From the NCBI GenBank assembly GCA_013339895.1, contig JABACO010000001.1:33850849-33914848 (forward strand): DNA of 64,000 nt, written 5' to 3'. Each line of letters starts with the position of its first letter. The stretch's first letter is position 1. Of this stretch, positions 32,606 to 50,765 are shown piece after piece. Below the pieces are notes generated by a model. That model was not told the origin of the DNA. It saw only the letters and a list, made by a program, of their open reading frames with translations, and made no database searches. Source of the DNA: Ephydatia muelleri. Taxonomy: Eukaryota; Porifera; Demospongiae; Spongillida; Spongillidae. The translations under genes were made by a program, and so were the position numbers.

Positions 32606-35600
32606 ATGCAATTTACGTACCTTTGGGTTTGGGTACGAGACTGTACGTTTCACGTGCATGATTGCATGGCTTGTTGCGGTGTCGTTTTGAGACCGTTGTC
32701 AGGTTCGCGGCCAAGATACAACACGGCATTGTGTGTAATGCGAAGTATTCCCCTTCTGGCGCAGCACCCGTCTGGCTGGACTTCGAGCCCGTCGGGAGAT
32801 GGTTTGAATGTGACGCGTCACAGCGCTGTGAGAGCACGGAGAGCGATGAAGACTCGGACAGCGATAAGGAGAATGAGGAGGAGCAGACTAACCCTCTCCT
32901 CTTGGACCCATCTCAGTGGAAAGTACGGCCGTAATGTATATAGTGAGCAAACCATGTATTTGGTCTGGGTACCCGTACAGGACCAAGACCACTACAGCGT
33001 GCTAGGACTGGGCAAAATTCGGTACCGAGCAAAAGCGGAGGATATCCGGAAGGCATGTATGTCCCACCTTAGGAGTGTAGACATGCAAAGCATGTGTGTG
33101 TTTGTGTGCCACCTGTGCATACACTCCACATCTCTCAGACAGACAGAAGGTCCTGCAGCATCACCCTGATAAGCAACAGCAGAGTGCAGAGGACCTGGAT
33201 GATGACCACTTCAAATGCATCAAGATAGGTAAGGGGGGGTTTGGAACAGAGAAGCTTTAGCTATGATGCCCTCCCTCCCTCCACCCCTCCCTCCACCCCT
33301 CCCTCCTGTAGCTTATGATATACTGTCTGATCCAAAATGTCGTCGTGCATACGACAGTGCTGACCCTACTTTCAGTGATGATGTTCCCACTGTGTGCGAG
33401 CTATCAAAGGAACACTTCTTTGATGTGTTTGGACCTGTGTTTGAAGATAACGTAAGGTATGTAGGGTCACCATTCCATGATTTGGGTGGTCCCCATTCCC
33501 TGTTATGTGGTGTCCCCATTCCATTTTATGTGGGGTCTCCATTCCATGGTATGTGGGGTCCCCATTCCATGGTATATGTGTTCCCATTCCATGGTGTGTC
33601 TATCATGACATGTAAGTGAAGTAATTCTATTCACTTCACTGCTCTTGTATAGTACTTGCTACTAGTACGTATAAGTAGAGATTAAAACATGACCTAGGCA
33701 GGACTTTGGTGAGCTGCTCGAAGACAACTCTTCCAAAAAGCCATATGGGCTGCACAGTCACTAAGCCTCAAAACGCCATCTTTGGTTATTGAGTGCCATG
33801 GCTCATTTGCAATCAGTGTCCTCACATTGTGATGAGCTGCTGTAAGAACAACTGGGGAAGGAGAGGAAGGAGGGGGAGGAGAGGAAGAGAGGAAGGAGGG
33901 GAGAGGGAGGAGGGGGAGGATGCGGTGGTGGAAAGAGTAAGATGAGGTCGAGGGAGGAAAGGAAGGAGGGGAGGAGAGAAGGAGAGGAAGGAGGGGGGAG
34001 GAGCGGAAGGAGGGGGGAGGGAGAGGAAGGAGGGGGAGGAAAGGAGGAGGGGGAGGAGAGGAAGGAGGGGGAGGAAATAGGAAGGAGGGGGAGGAGGGGA
34101 GGAAGGGGGGAGGAAAGGAAGGAGGGGGAGCGGAGAGGAAGGAGGGGGGGAGGAGAGGAAGGAGGGGGAGGAGAGAAGGAGGAGGAGAGGAAGGGAGGGG
34201 AGGAGTGGAAGGAGGGGGAGGGAAAGGAAGGAGGGGGAGGGAGAGGAAGGAGGGGGAGGAGAGGAGGAGGGAAGGAGAGGAAGGAGGGGGAGGAGAGGAA
34301 CGGAGGGGAGGAGACGGATGGGGGGGAGGAGAGGAAGGAGGGGGAGGGAGGAAGGAGGGGGAGGAGGGAGAGGAAGGAGGGGGAGGAGTGAAGGAGGGGG
34401 AGGAAAGGAAGGAAAGGAAGGAGGGGGAGGAAGGAAGGAGGGGAGGAGAGGAAGGAGGGGGAGGAGAGGAAGGAGGGGAGGAGAGGAAGGAGGGGGAGGA
34501 GAGGAAGGAGGGGGAGGAGAGGAAGGAGGGGAGGAGAGGAAGGAGGGGAGGAGAGGATAGAGGGGGAGGAAAGGAAGGAGGGGGAGGAGAGGAAGGAGGG
34601 GGAGGAGAGGAAGGAGGGGAGGAAAGGAAGGAGGGGGAGGAGTGGAAGGAGGGGGGAGGAAAGGAAGGAGGGGGGAGGAGAGGAAGGAGGGGGAGGAGAG
34701 GAAGGAGGGGGAGGAGAGGAAGGAGAGGAAGGAGGGGGAGGAGAGGAAGGAGGGGGAGGAGAGGAAGGAGAGGAAGGAGGAGGAGGAGAGGAAGGAGGGG
34801 AGGAGAGGAAGGAGGGGGAGGAGAGGAAGGAGGGGGAGGAGAGGAAGGAGGAGGAGGAGAGGAAGGAGAGGGGGAGGAGGAGGTGAGTGTAGAGACATTA
34901 ATTCTGATCTCTGACACTCTCTCAGGTGGTCTAATGTCCAGCCAGTCCCGTCACTGGGTAATATGGACACACCCATCGAGGAAGTGAACTCGTTCTACGA
35001 TTTCTGGTACAGATGGGGAGGAGGGAAGGACTGGGGAGGAGGGGTCATGATGTATTTTCTCTTGAGGACAGGTACGGCTTCAACTCATGGCGAGACTTCT
35101 CGTACTCGGATGAACATCATCTGGACAAAGCAGAGTCGTGAGTCCCTCCCACTAATGCCCCTCCTACATGCCCCTCCCCCTTCAGTCGTGAGTCCCTCCC
35201 ACTAATGCTTCGTCACCCTCACACCCACTAATGCCCCTCCTACATGCCCCTCCCCCTTCAGTCGTGAGGAGAAGCGTTGGATGGAGAAGCAGAACAAATC
35301 GTCACGTCTGAAGAGGAAGAAAGAGGAGATGGTGAGGCTGCGAACCCTGACAGGTACAATTGTGACTCGCTCTCGGCTCATAAGCTCTTGGCTCATAAGC
35401 TCTCGGCTCATAAGCTCGTGGCTCATAAGCTCTCGGCTCATAAGCTCTTGGCTCATAAGCTCTCAGCTCATAAGCTCTCAGCTCATAAGCTTAAATCGAG
35501 CAAGCTGAGTGAATATCAATATCTTCAACCATAGTTTTACGTTCCTAAGCTTCCAATATTGAACATGGCGACTTAATCGCCTACAACTGTGTACAACCAG

Positions 35601-36597
35601 CCCAGCGCTATGTAAGAAGTACAAACACACCAGCCCAGCTCTATGTAAGAAGTACAAACACACCAGCCCAGCTCTATGTAAGAAGTACAAACACAACCAG
35701 CCCAGCTCTATGTACAAATGTCAGCAGGTCGCTATCATGCATTGTGGCTTGCTCACCGGTCACCATGGTAACAAGCCCACCTCTTCCAGATAATGCCTAT
35801 GCGTGTGACCCGAGGGTACGGAGACACAAGGAGGCAGAGAAGGCAGAGAAGCTAGCCCGCAAGAGACAGAAGGAGGAGGCAGTGAGACTTGAGGCAGAGG
35901 GGAGGGAGAGGGAGAGGCAGGAGAGACTGGCGGAGGAGAGGAAGAAGGCGGAGCTTGAGGAGGAGGAGGCACGTCTGCAGGTGAGGTGATGAGTTCCAAT
36001 TAACGCACATGTCCAACGATCATAACCACATGCGGGCCAGATGAAGTGTTATAGCTTTCCGATGTGTAGAGTCCTAGCTGCTACCTTCTAGTTCGGAACC
36101 AACATCTCCACCATCTCCACCATCTCCACCATTAAGTTTTCTCGTAAGCGTGTGCACGGTTTTAAAGCTGCATCTAAAGTAGACCTCAAATTGGGAATCC
36201 CACTAACGCACAATATAGAACAAGATTTCTTTACAATGGAGCTGATGCTTATTAAGTCTGGAGATGGTGTAGATGTCGGTACAGAAATATGAGTCAAAAC
36301 ATTTACGCTACATGAGTGCCCAAACTGAAACTTTTGTTTTAAACGGGGAAGAATCTCAGCGCAAATGATTTCTCCCAATTGTCAATCTATCAAGCAAACT
36401 TAAACAAACATGCCTGAGAAATATGTGAATTTAATGGAGTAGACCTGTATCTCTATGTATACCTCGTTCCCAATTGGTCAGCCAAAGGTGTGATTCACGC
36501 GTTCAAAGAAATCAATGGGATCATGTGATGAGTTTCCAATCCTGGGTTGGGCAAAGTTCAGTGTGGGGGCGGGGCAAAAAGGTTGTGTTGTGTTGTG

Positions 36598-36630
<33 letters not shown>

Positions 36631-39600
36631 GTGTTGATGATGTTCATTTGCAGGCTGAACAGGCTAGGAAGGAGAGGAGTGTGGTGAAGAATGCTCTCAA
36701 GAAAGCTCGCAAGTCCTTCAGAACAGCATGTGTGGTACGTGGTCGAGTACCCAGGCCATGTTTCTTGGGAAGGGGTTTGGTATATCTACATCTACAGAGT
36801 GGGAGGTGCCTCGTCAACCATACAATGAATGTAGTTATGTGCTGGGAGGGGGGGGGGGGGGGCTCATGTGTAGAGAAGCACAACACATGTTCCAACTGCT
36901 GCAATATGGAGACACACACTGAGGACGATTGTTAGCCCGATGGTAGGGAAATATTTGAATAGATGACATGCATGGAATTCACAGACTCACAGGAAGTCCA
37001 AACATTTGACTAGGAGGGCAATATGGTGTGTCATATCAGGACCTGTTCTTTTCACACACTCACAACACCATTAGAGAATGTAACTAAGCAACGAACAGTC
37101 TTGATAGAGTACTGTGTCAAGGCCAGGCGATACATCCTCTAATGATGTAGTGGTTGTGTAGAGGTTAATCATCACCTGTGTGTAGGCACAAACACAATTT
37201 AAGCCTACCAGTTGTGGGTGTTATCTTATAAGATACTTTCCTGTAAATTTGCAAATGTATATTATGCAAAGCTGAAACATTGCTCTTTCGATTAAAAGTT
37301 ATTTCATTCACATTTCTTAACCGAATCTTTGCGTGCTTTCAATGGCAAAGGGTATAAGAGTTGGTAGTGAAGTGGTTTTGAGAGTCAAGTTTGTGTCACA
37401 GAAGGGAGTCGTGCAAGTGTCAGAAAGGGTAAGACGGACACGAAAATGGATTATGAAGCTCAATGAGGGTGTTTTGGAGTGTTTTGCAGCTAGAACGTTT
37501 GAGATGGAGCAAAGGCATTCAATTCCGCCCTCCTCAATGTCTACCAGGGTTGTTTCACAGGAAGGAGACTCTTACAGTTCCAATACTTCCTTTGATCAAA
37601 GCAGTCTTTGTGATGGTGAGGAAATGTGGGAAGTAGATGACTTCGATCGAATATTGCGAAACTTGAGGGTGTGTGTGTGTAGTCCCCCCATGAAGAGTTC
37701 AGATGATCCCATTCGAAGTGCATTGGACTTTTTCAATAGGAATCGCAGCTCTAGAGGGCAGGTCACCTGGTTAACATTGGGCTCATGTAAACTAAAATTG
37801 CCAACAACAAAAACCAGTAGGAGTTGGAATAGGTAATAGGTAACGTAACTCGTCTTGCTTTCCGGTGTTTCCATCCTCTCGCTCCCACACAGAGACTTCA
37901 CAGAGCACCTACCTTTGCAGCTACTTACCTATAATTGTTGTTTCAGGACACTGGGCCTTCCGCACGTCTATACATGTCTATAGTACCCTCTGTGTAGCCA
38001 TGGCCACTACCCTCTGTGCAGCCATGACCACTACCCTCTGTGCAGCCATGGCCACTACCCTCTGTGCAGCCATGGCCACCTCTGTGCAGCCATGACCACT
38101 ATAGTACCCTCTGTGCAGCCATGGCCACTACCCTCTGTGCAGCCATGGCCACTACCCTCTGTGTAGCCATGGCCACTACCCTCTGTGTAGCCATGGCCAC
38201 TACCCTCTGTGTAGCCATGGCCACTACCCTCTGTGTAGCCATGGCCACTACCCTCTGTGCAGCCATGGCCACTACCCTCTGTGCAGCCATGGCCACTACC
38301 CTCTGTGTAGCCATGGCCACTACCCTCTGTGTAGCCATGGCCACTACCCTCTGTGCAGCCATGGCCACTACCCTCTGTGCAGCCATGGCCACTACCCTCT
38401 GTGTAGCCATGGCCACTACCCTCTGTGTAGCCATGGCCACTACCCTCTGTGTAGCCATGGCCACTACCCTCTGTGCAGCCATGACACTCCCTATGTGCAG
38501 CCATGGCCACTACCCTCTGTGCAGCCATGGCCACTACCCTCTGTGCAGCCATGGCCACTACCCTCTGTGTAGCCATGGCCACTACCCTCTGTGTAGCCAT
38601 GGCCACTACCCTCTGTGTAGCCATGGCCACTACCCTCTGTGCAGCCATGGCCACTACCCTCTGTGCAGCCATGGCCACTACCCTCTGTACAGCCATGGCC
38701 ACCTCTGTGCAGTCATGGCCACCTCTGTGCAGTCATGACCACTATAGTACCCTCTGTGCAGCCATGGCCAGTAGCTGCACAGCTAATGAGCTTCCACACT
38801 CTCAAAACAAACGTGAGAGAGTGTCCAGTGCTTAAATACAAACGTCAGCGGATGAAGAAGGCACCTCCCACAGTAGCGGATGAAGAAGGCACCTCCCACA
38901 GTAGCGGATGAAGAAGGCACCTCCCACAGTGGCCTAGTGTGCAACAGAAGTGTCTGCTGTGAAAGAGAGACATATCGTATTATTGCGATGAGTGCATGCA
39001 GCAGCTACATGGGATACTTGTAGCCCTGGAAGCACAAAGCCTGGATCTACATCGTGCCTGACCTTCATGTTGCGCTCGCGCTTTGAGCACAAACGCAATT
39101 GAATATCCTTATTCAAAGTGATGTCCGGACAAATTCTTTTTGTACATCTTATGCTAATATTTACTGTAGGGCTGTTTTTTTTCTTCCAAACTTAGAGATA
39201 CGCTAACGCTTACAAGTAGGTCTGCATGTGAGGCCATCTTGTGGACAACACATGTGTAGTCCATAGAACATAACCAGTACAAGAGTAGAGTGACTCCCTC
39301 CTCCCCACCCCACCACCCTCCTCCCCATCCAATCACCCTTTCTGCCATCTCACTCTCCCTCCTCCCCATCCCACCACCCTCACAGACAGTGAACTACTTT
39401 GCCACAGGGGATGGTGACCTGGTGACAAGGATGGAGGAGACAGAGAAACTATCGGCAACCTTACCCGCTGAAAAGTAAGCCCCTCCCCAAGTGGAGCATT
39501 GCCATGGTAACATAATCCGATGTAGATTGCAGCAACTCAGTGAGCAATTCACCGCTCTCTCCCTTGAAGAGGCCAGAACTATTTTCACTAAAGAGGTACA

Positions 39601-40610
39601 CGTCCGCGGTTTACCGTGTATCCTTGTTGTCGTGGTTACCATGTACACTGCTTGGGCAGGTCTTGGCAGTACAGCAGCAAGAGAGGGAAGCCACAGAGGA
39701 GCAGGCCAGGATAGGTACCTGCATGACGTGTGCGCGTGATGTGATGTGTGATGGTGTGTGGTGTGATGTGTGTGGTGTGATGTGTGTGGTGTGATATGGG
39801 ATGTGTGTCAGCATTCCAGCAGTCTGCTACCAGCAAGTCTACAGTTGCCATGGACACGGAGTGGAGCAACACGGAGACCCAGCTCCTGATCAAAGCAGTG
39901 GTGGTGTACCCTGCAGGCACCCAGAAGAGGTGGGAGGTCTCTCCTCCCCAGGCCACACGTGCCCCCTCTCTTTAACCCTCCAGATGGGAGGTGATCACGA
40001 GGTTCATTAACGACCACGCCCCTGATGGTTGTACCACGAAGACCGAGAAGCAAGTCATCGCCAAGGTGAAGAGCATGCAGAAGGTAGGGGCTGGGGACCG
40101 GGAGGCCGAGAACAAGATGGCCTTCTCCAAGTTTGCCAAGGATCACCTGACCAAGGGACAGGTGGAAGCCCCGCCCACACAAAGATATGGTGAGTGTGAT
40201 GAGTAAAATCCCCTGTGCTGTTTTATTAGAGGGAAAGTCCCTCCCTGCGTATATAGCCACTTCTTGGCTCTGTTTAAAGCCCATCTTCCTTTTTTGATGT
40301 TGTTTCATAGATGGCCCAAAGCCATGGACTGCGGAGGAACAGAAGGTGATGTGCAAAAGGGTTATTGCATGTATCCATGGTGATGTGTGGGTGTGGCCTG
40401 CAGCTGTTGGAAGACGCTCTGAGGACACACCCCTCCAGTGTGGAGGAGAGGTGGGAGAAGATCTCGGCTGCCGTGGGAACCAGGACAAAGGTCGAGTGTG
40501 TGAACCGAGTGAAGGTTAGAAGTGAGGGTGCCGGGTGCTTTAGATCACGTGATTATCTTTGTCACTAGGAACTTGTTGCCAAAGTGAAAGCCAAGAAACA
40601 AGGAACTTAA
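32606..40610 (+). CDS. DNAJC2: DnaJ homolog C2 (zuotin/MPP11), complete, 18 exons
   Basis: Ribosome-associated J-protein that stimulates HSP70 for nascent chains. Exons: 32606-32616, 32703-32922, 32981-33056, 33139-33228, 33312-33456, 34926-35006, 35072-35137, 35262-35353, 35790-35980, 36654-36734, 39386-39474, 39526-39595, 39660-39714, 39812-39929, 39984-40189, 40311-40345, 40404-40514, 40569-40610; all phases agree, 592 residues (human ~621). In order: FEPVGRWFE N-terminus, J-domain with HPD (VLQHHPDKQQ), zuotin homology (FYDFWYGFNSWRDFSYSDE), charged ribosome-binding region, two SANT/Myb domains (TEWSNTETQLLIKAV; KPWTAEEQKLLEDAL). The 11-base first exon is the least certain. Introns 5, 8 and 10 hold long tandem repeats. 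Confidence 0.95.
33850..34890. repeat. ~1-kb homopurine minisatellite in DNAJC2 intron 5
   Basis: Irregular GGAAGGAGGGGGAGGAGA-type units (about 12-18 bp) with only rare pyrimidines on the + (sense) strand. All six frames are open because of composition alone, so long ORFs here are not genes. Confidence 0.95.
35373..35492. repeat. 15-bp tandem repeat in DNAJC2 intron 8
   Basis: Unit CTCGGCTCATAAGCT (variants TTGG, GTGG, CAGC), eight copies. Confidence 0.92.
35598..35721. repeat. 33-bp tandem repeat, ~3.7 copies, DNAJC2 intron 8
   Basis: Unit starts CAGCCCAGCTCTATGTAAGA; copies at 35598, 35631, 35664 and 35698. Confidence 0.9.
37985..38771. repeat. 24-bp tandem repeat, ~32 copies, DNAJC2 intron 10
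   Basis: Unit ACCCTCTGTGCAGCCATGGC plus CACT; GTGCAG and GTGTAG variants occur in pairs and triplets, indicating higher-order amplification. Because 24 is a multiple of three, long frames (TLCAAMAT) arise; not treated as a gene. Confidence 0.95.
38848..38931. repeat. 28-bp tandem repeat, 3 copies
   Basis: Unit GCGGATGAAGAAGGCACCTC plus CCACAGTA at 38848, 38876 and 38904. Confidence 0.9.
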
Positions 40611-40615
40611 TAAGC

Positions 40616-40621
40616 AATAAA
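40616..40621 (+). terminator. Poly(A) signal AATAAA for DNAJC2
   Basis: AATAAA starts 6 bases past the TAA. With the convergent stop at 40652, the two 3' UTRs must overlap. Confidence 0.7.
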
Positions 40622-40651
40622 AAAACGCACACATACACACAACGCTCTGTG

Positions 40652-41686
40652 TCATGGAATATCATCGGACATTATGCAACACTTGTCAACGGGCGCTGAC
40701 CAATTGTACTCGTATGATGGGCGTGTTCTGTATTCTTCCGCACATATTCGCCCAAAGGTTTCAAGTCCTTGTTCCTTTTCCGCCATGCTTGAAGAGGTTT
40801 CTCCGCTCGTCACAATGTAGGCGTTGTTGCAGCCACGTGACACCCGACCCGTGTTGAAGCGCACGTCATGTTTCCGATGGATGTTCGTGAATGGCGCCAG
40901 CCACGCTCCCATGGCAACGTCATCGCGGGTAAAGCGCTCCAAATCGTCTGCGATAAGTAGCAGCAGCTGTACTAAATCCCAAGAGATGACGTAACCCCCG
41001 CCCTCCGGATATGGGAGGTAAGTATCGCATAGGCGCCATTTGTCCGGGTCTTCTGCGGTCACGTTGCCGGCGAAGAAACCCCATAAGAGGCCTTCTGACG
41101 GGGGATGAACGTGACCCGCAATCAGTTCGGAGACGATCACTTCGAGGTTAACAAACGCTCCTACGTCGCACTTGAACACGTACGAGAAGATGATGTTGGT
41201 TGACTCTGCCCACGCGCTGGCCGCTAGGAACTTGTCTGTCGCCGAGGAGGCGTGGTCCTCGCTTATGGCGGGAAGGACGAGAAGGTCACCGTACAACTTG
41301 TTTTCGCAGGCCAGCTGCTGGAGCTGGTCGTGGCTCGCATTGCCAATGGCAACGACGAATTTATGCGAGTAGTCGGTCTTCCACGCAGATAGCCACGTGC
41401 TTCTAGATGCCTCCCTAAGCTGGCGATCTTCGATCTTCGTGTCCAAGAGCACTAGCAAAAGGTAGCGGCTCATACGGGGCGTGGCTGTTTGAAGGTACTC
41501 CACATCGCACTCCTGGGATCTTGGCGGGTTTTTCCCGCGGTGGTGGTGGTGCGTATTTTCCGGAACCAACTGGGCGCCGTGTTCGCACGAGGAGTGCGCG
41601 AAGAGGTAAGCGGTAAGAGCTCCTACCACCACGCCGAAGAATCCTGCAGTGACGCCAGCCTTGTAGCACATTGCAGTTCGCCGCAA
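40652..41686 (-). CDS. Beta-1,3-galactosyltransferase-like protein lacking DDD motif
   Basis: Single-exon, 344 residues. Type II Golgi topology: short basic cytosolic end, one membrane anchor (AGFFGVVVGALTAYLFA), His-rich stem, then a GT31 domain: LLVLLDTKIEDRQLREASRSTW, KFVVAIGN, GGGYVISWDLV, DDVAMGAWLAPF and a C-terminal YNWSAPVDKCC. Closest to B3GALT6, which adds the third sugar of the glycosaminoglycan linker, and to the paralog at 42285. The metal-binding site reads FKCDVGAFV where the paralog has LKADDDTYV, so it may be inactive or altered. Converges with DNAJC2, 41 bp between stops. Confidence 0.88.
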   Translation of the reverse strand: MRRTAMCYKAGVTAGFFGVVVGALTAYLFAHSSCEHGAQLVPENTHHHHRGKNPPRSQECDVEYLQTATPRMSRYLLLVLLDTKIEDRQLREASRSTWLSAWKTDYSHKFVVAIGNASHDQLQQLACENKLYGDLLVLPAISEDHASSATDKFLAASAWAESTNIIFSYVFKCDVGAFVNLEVIVSELIAGHVHPPSEGLLWGFFAGNVTAEDPDKWRLCDTYLPYPEGGGYVISWDLVQLLLLIADDLERFTRDDVAMGAWLAPFTNIHRKHDVRFNTGRVSRGCNNAYIVTSGETSSSMAEKEQGLETFGRICAEEYRTRPSYEYNWSAPVDKCCIMSDDIP

Positions 41687-42284
41687 CAGGACAGCGAAAT
41701 GATGTAACCACTAATCGATCGCCTCATGCAATTTAGGTAGATGAGGTAATTTGGGTAACCTTTCTATTCCGCCATTCAGTGGCAGGAAATATAAATGTGA
41801 CATTTGTCAGGCTTTATTCTATTCAATCAGGCCAACGATACGTGATCTGATCTGCACTTTAGTATCCGGCAAAGCCATTATATTGCGCAACTATTGAAGG
41901 GTACATTGTTACGGTGTGCTCATGACCTTAATTAACGCGATTTGTAAGAATTATTGTTTTGTTAATCCGTTGTAAAATTTATAACTAATTCAACGCTGTA
42001 ACTGAAGGCCAGTAAAATTAAGTTGATTCAAGTGCGCTTGATTGTATTGTTCAATCAATGTAATGTGAATCAATAATTGATTTGACGCTGTGACAGCTTG
42101 TGAACAACTGAGTAGTGTGGTGAAAATACCACTCGATAAAGTGTGACTTTACTCTATTGTCTGTGCAAGGCGAACACAGCTGTATATTTACAGAATTAGT
42201 ATGCGATAATTATTGCGTTGTTAACGACACAATAACATGTATAAAAATATACTCGGGTGTTGAAATACATCACACCCGTAATTA
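41687..42284. promoter_or_regulatory. Shared divergent promoter region of B3GALT pair
   Basis: 598 bp between the two ATGs, transcribed away from each other. AT-rich, with several ATTAAT and AATCAAT stretches; no clear TATA box was settled. Bidirectional function is inferred from geometry. Confidence 0.5.
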
Positions 42285-43343
42285 ATGTGTGGCTCCGTTG
42301 ACCGTCTTCCTGCACTCATCCAGTGCTTCGCTTTGGGACTAGCCTTCGGCTCTGGCACGTTCATTCTAACTAACTATTTGTTCCCCATAGACGTCCACTC
42401 CAAAGATGGACATGTCGGCTTTCACCAGAGCAGTGCTAATCCTCCTCCCGTAACTGTGCAGCACGCGAGCCAAGATGGCTGCCCCGAGCGTCCTCTGAAC
42501 ATTTTCGTTATTATACCGTCCTCTGCCGGAGGGGTCAACAAGAGGCACGCTGTTCGCACCACTTGGCTGCGAGACGAGTGCGAAGATGCCGTGAAGCTGA
42601 CGGCCAGATTCGTCATCGGGACGAAGGAGCTCGGCGAGCAGACTTACAACGACTTAATGGCAGAGAACGAGACGTTTCGAGACCTTCTTTTTCTACCAAA
42701 CGTGTCGGACGCATACGAAAACTTGACCGCAAAGGTGCTAAACAGTCTTGTGAAAGTATATCAAGACTATGAATTCGATTACGTGCTCAAGGCGGACGAC
42801 GATACTTACGTTAGAATCCGGACGATTGCGAAGTCGCTGCGGGCGTTAGGCTGCAACCAGCTGCTCTACTGGGGTCAGTTCACGGGACGCTCGCTCCCTA
42901 TGCTTTCCGGCAGGTGGGCGGAGCAAGAATGGAACCTATGCAGACACTACATTCCGTACGCTTTGGGCGGCGGCTACATCCTCTCCCACAAGCTAGTTGG
43001 GACGATCGCGAGGGTGTGGACGAGACTTAAGGTGTACCGTAACGAAGACGTCAGCATTGCCGCGTGGCTCGCTCCTTACAAGGTGAACAAAAAGCACGAC
43101 AGAAGGTTCAACGCAGGTGCCCGGTCTGTCGGTTGTCATAACAACATGGCCCTCACACACAAGGTGGGCACAACGAGAATGTTACGGTACCACACCTCCC
43201 TGGCCAACACGGGACAGTTGTGCGGAAAAGAAGCTCTACACGAGTCGCTGTACGCATACAACTGGACCCTCCCACCAAGCCAGTGTTGCTATGGTCCTCT
43301 CGATGACAGCGTTCCCTTGGAAATAGACACCGCGTATTTCTGA
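42285..43343 (+). CDS. B3GALT6: Beta-1,3-galactosyltransferase 6-like
   Basis: Single-exon, 352 residues. Short N-terminus, signal anchor (ALIQCFALGLAFGSGTFIL), stem, then GT31 domain: NIFVIIPSSAGGVNKRHAVR with TTWL, LKADDDTYVRI (metal-binding DDD), YALGGGYILSHKLV, EDVSIAAWLAPY, C-terminal YNWTLPPSQCC. Expected to transfer galactose onto galactosyl-xylose of proteoglycan linkers in the Golgi. It is a paralog of the adjacent minus-strand gene, from which it probably arose by inverted duplication. All key residues present. Orthology to human B3GALT6 is likely but not proven against other GT31 members. Confidence 0.85.
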   Translation: MCGSVDRLPALIQCFALGLAFGSGTFILTNYLFPIDVHSKDGHVGFHQSSANPPPVTVQHASQDGCPERPLNIFVIIPSSAGGVNKRHAVRTTWLRDECEDAVKLTARFVIGTKELGEQTYNDLMAENETFRDLLFLPNVSDAYENLTAKVLNSLVKVYQDYEFDYVLKADDDTYVRIRTIAKSLRALGCNQLLYWGQFTGRSLPMLSGRWAEQEWNLCRHYIPYALGGGYILSHKLVGTIARVWTRLKVYRNEDVSIAAWLAPYKVNKKHDRRFNAGARSVGCHNNMALTHKVGTTRMLRYHTSLANTGQLCGKEALHESLYAYNWTLPPSQCCYGPLDDSVPLEIDTAYF

Positions 43344-43445
43344 CTGGCCGGAATTATTAACATAACCATAGAGTCAGATAAACCACAGTAGCTAGGTAAC
43401 CACAACTGTGTGCACGTGATAATGAATACAGGTTCATTGTGTTTT

Positions 43446-50455
<7,010 letters not shown>

Positions 50456-50765
50456 CTGCACCCCATGGAATGAAAGGCAGTAGTCAGTCAGCTTATTCAT
50501 ATATTACGAAGTCTTCCGTAATTTGTGAAATTTTCAAACGGAAACAATTTCCAGGTTATAGACATTCATTTTGTAATATGCATTACGGGATAATACAACA
50601 CACTGCTGAGATATTTTAATTAAATGTACGCAAGCATTACGCTCCAATTGCTTATACTGGAAAGCTAATGTGGGTCCCTTTTGATGGCAACGATCCCATT
50701 TTATATAGAGGTGTGTGAAGGAGAGAGAGGAAGAAGAGGAGGCATATCTCCGAGAGGTTAGGTAG

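Larger units (their letters stand above)
37333..39060 (+). pseudogene. piggyBac-like remnant in DNAJC2 intron 10
   Basis: A 167-codon frame (37333-37836) contains SEVVLRVKFVSQKGVV, RRTRKWIMKLNEGVLECFA and an acidic part WEVDDFDRIL. This resembles the N-terminal basic domain plus acidic linker of the two piggyBac copies in this window. Past a 24-bp array, 38940-39050 reads QQKCLL, stop, KRDISYYCDECMQQ, like a piggyBac Cys-rich tail. The catalytic core is absent. No TTAA pair was established. Weak, based on resemblance by eye. Confidence 0.35.

Noticed and set aside
33694..34987. ORFs of 240-400 codons in all frames (Pro/Ser/Leu or Glu/Gly/Arg-rich)
   Set aside because: They follow from the homopurine minisatellite, which lacks stops in any frame; it lies in a DNAJC2 intron.
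38040..38738. 230-codon TLCAAMAT-repeat ORF and its minus-strand mirror
   Set aside because: Product of the 24-bp tandem array inside DNAJC2 intron 10; open on both strands, no start context or domain.
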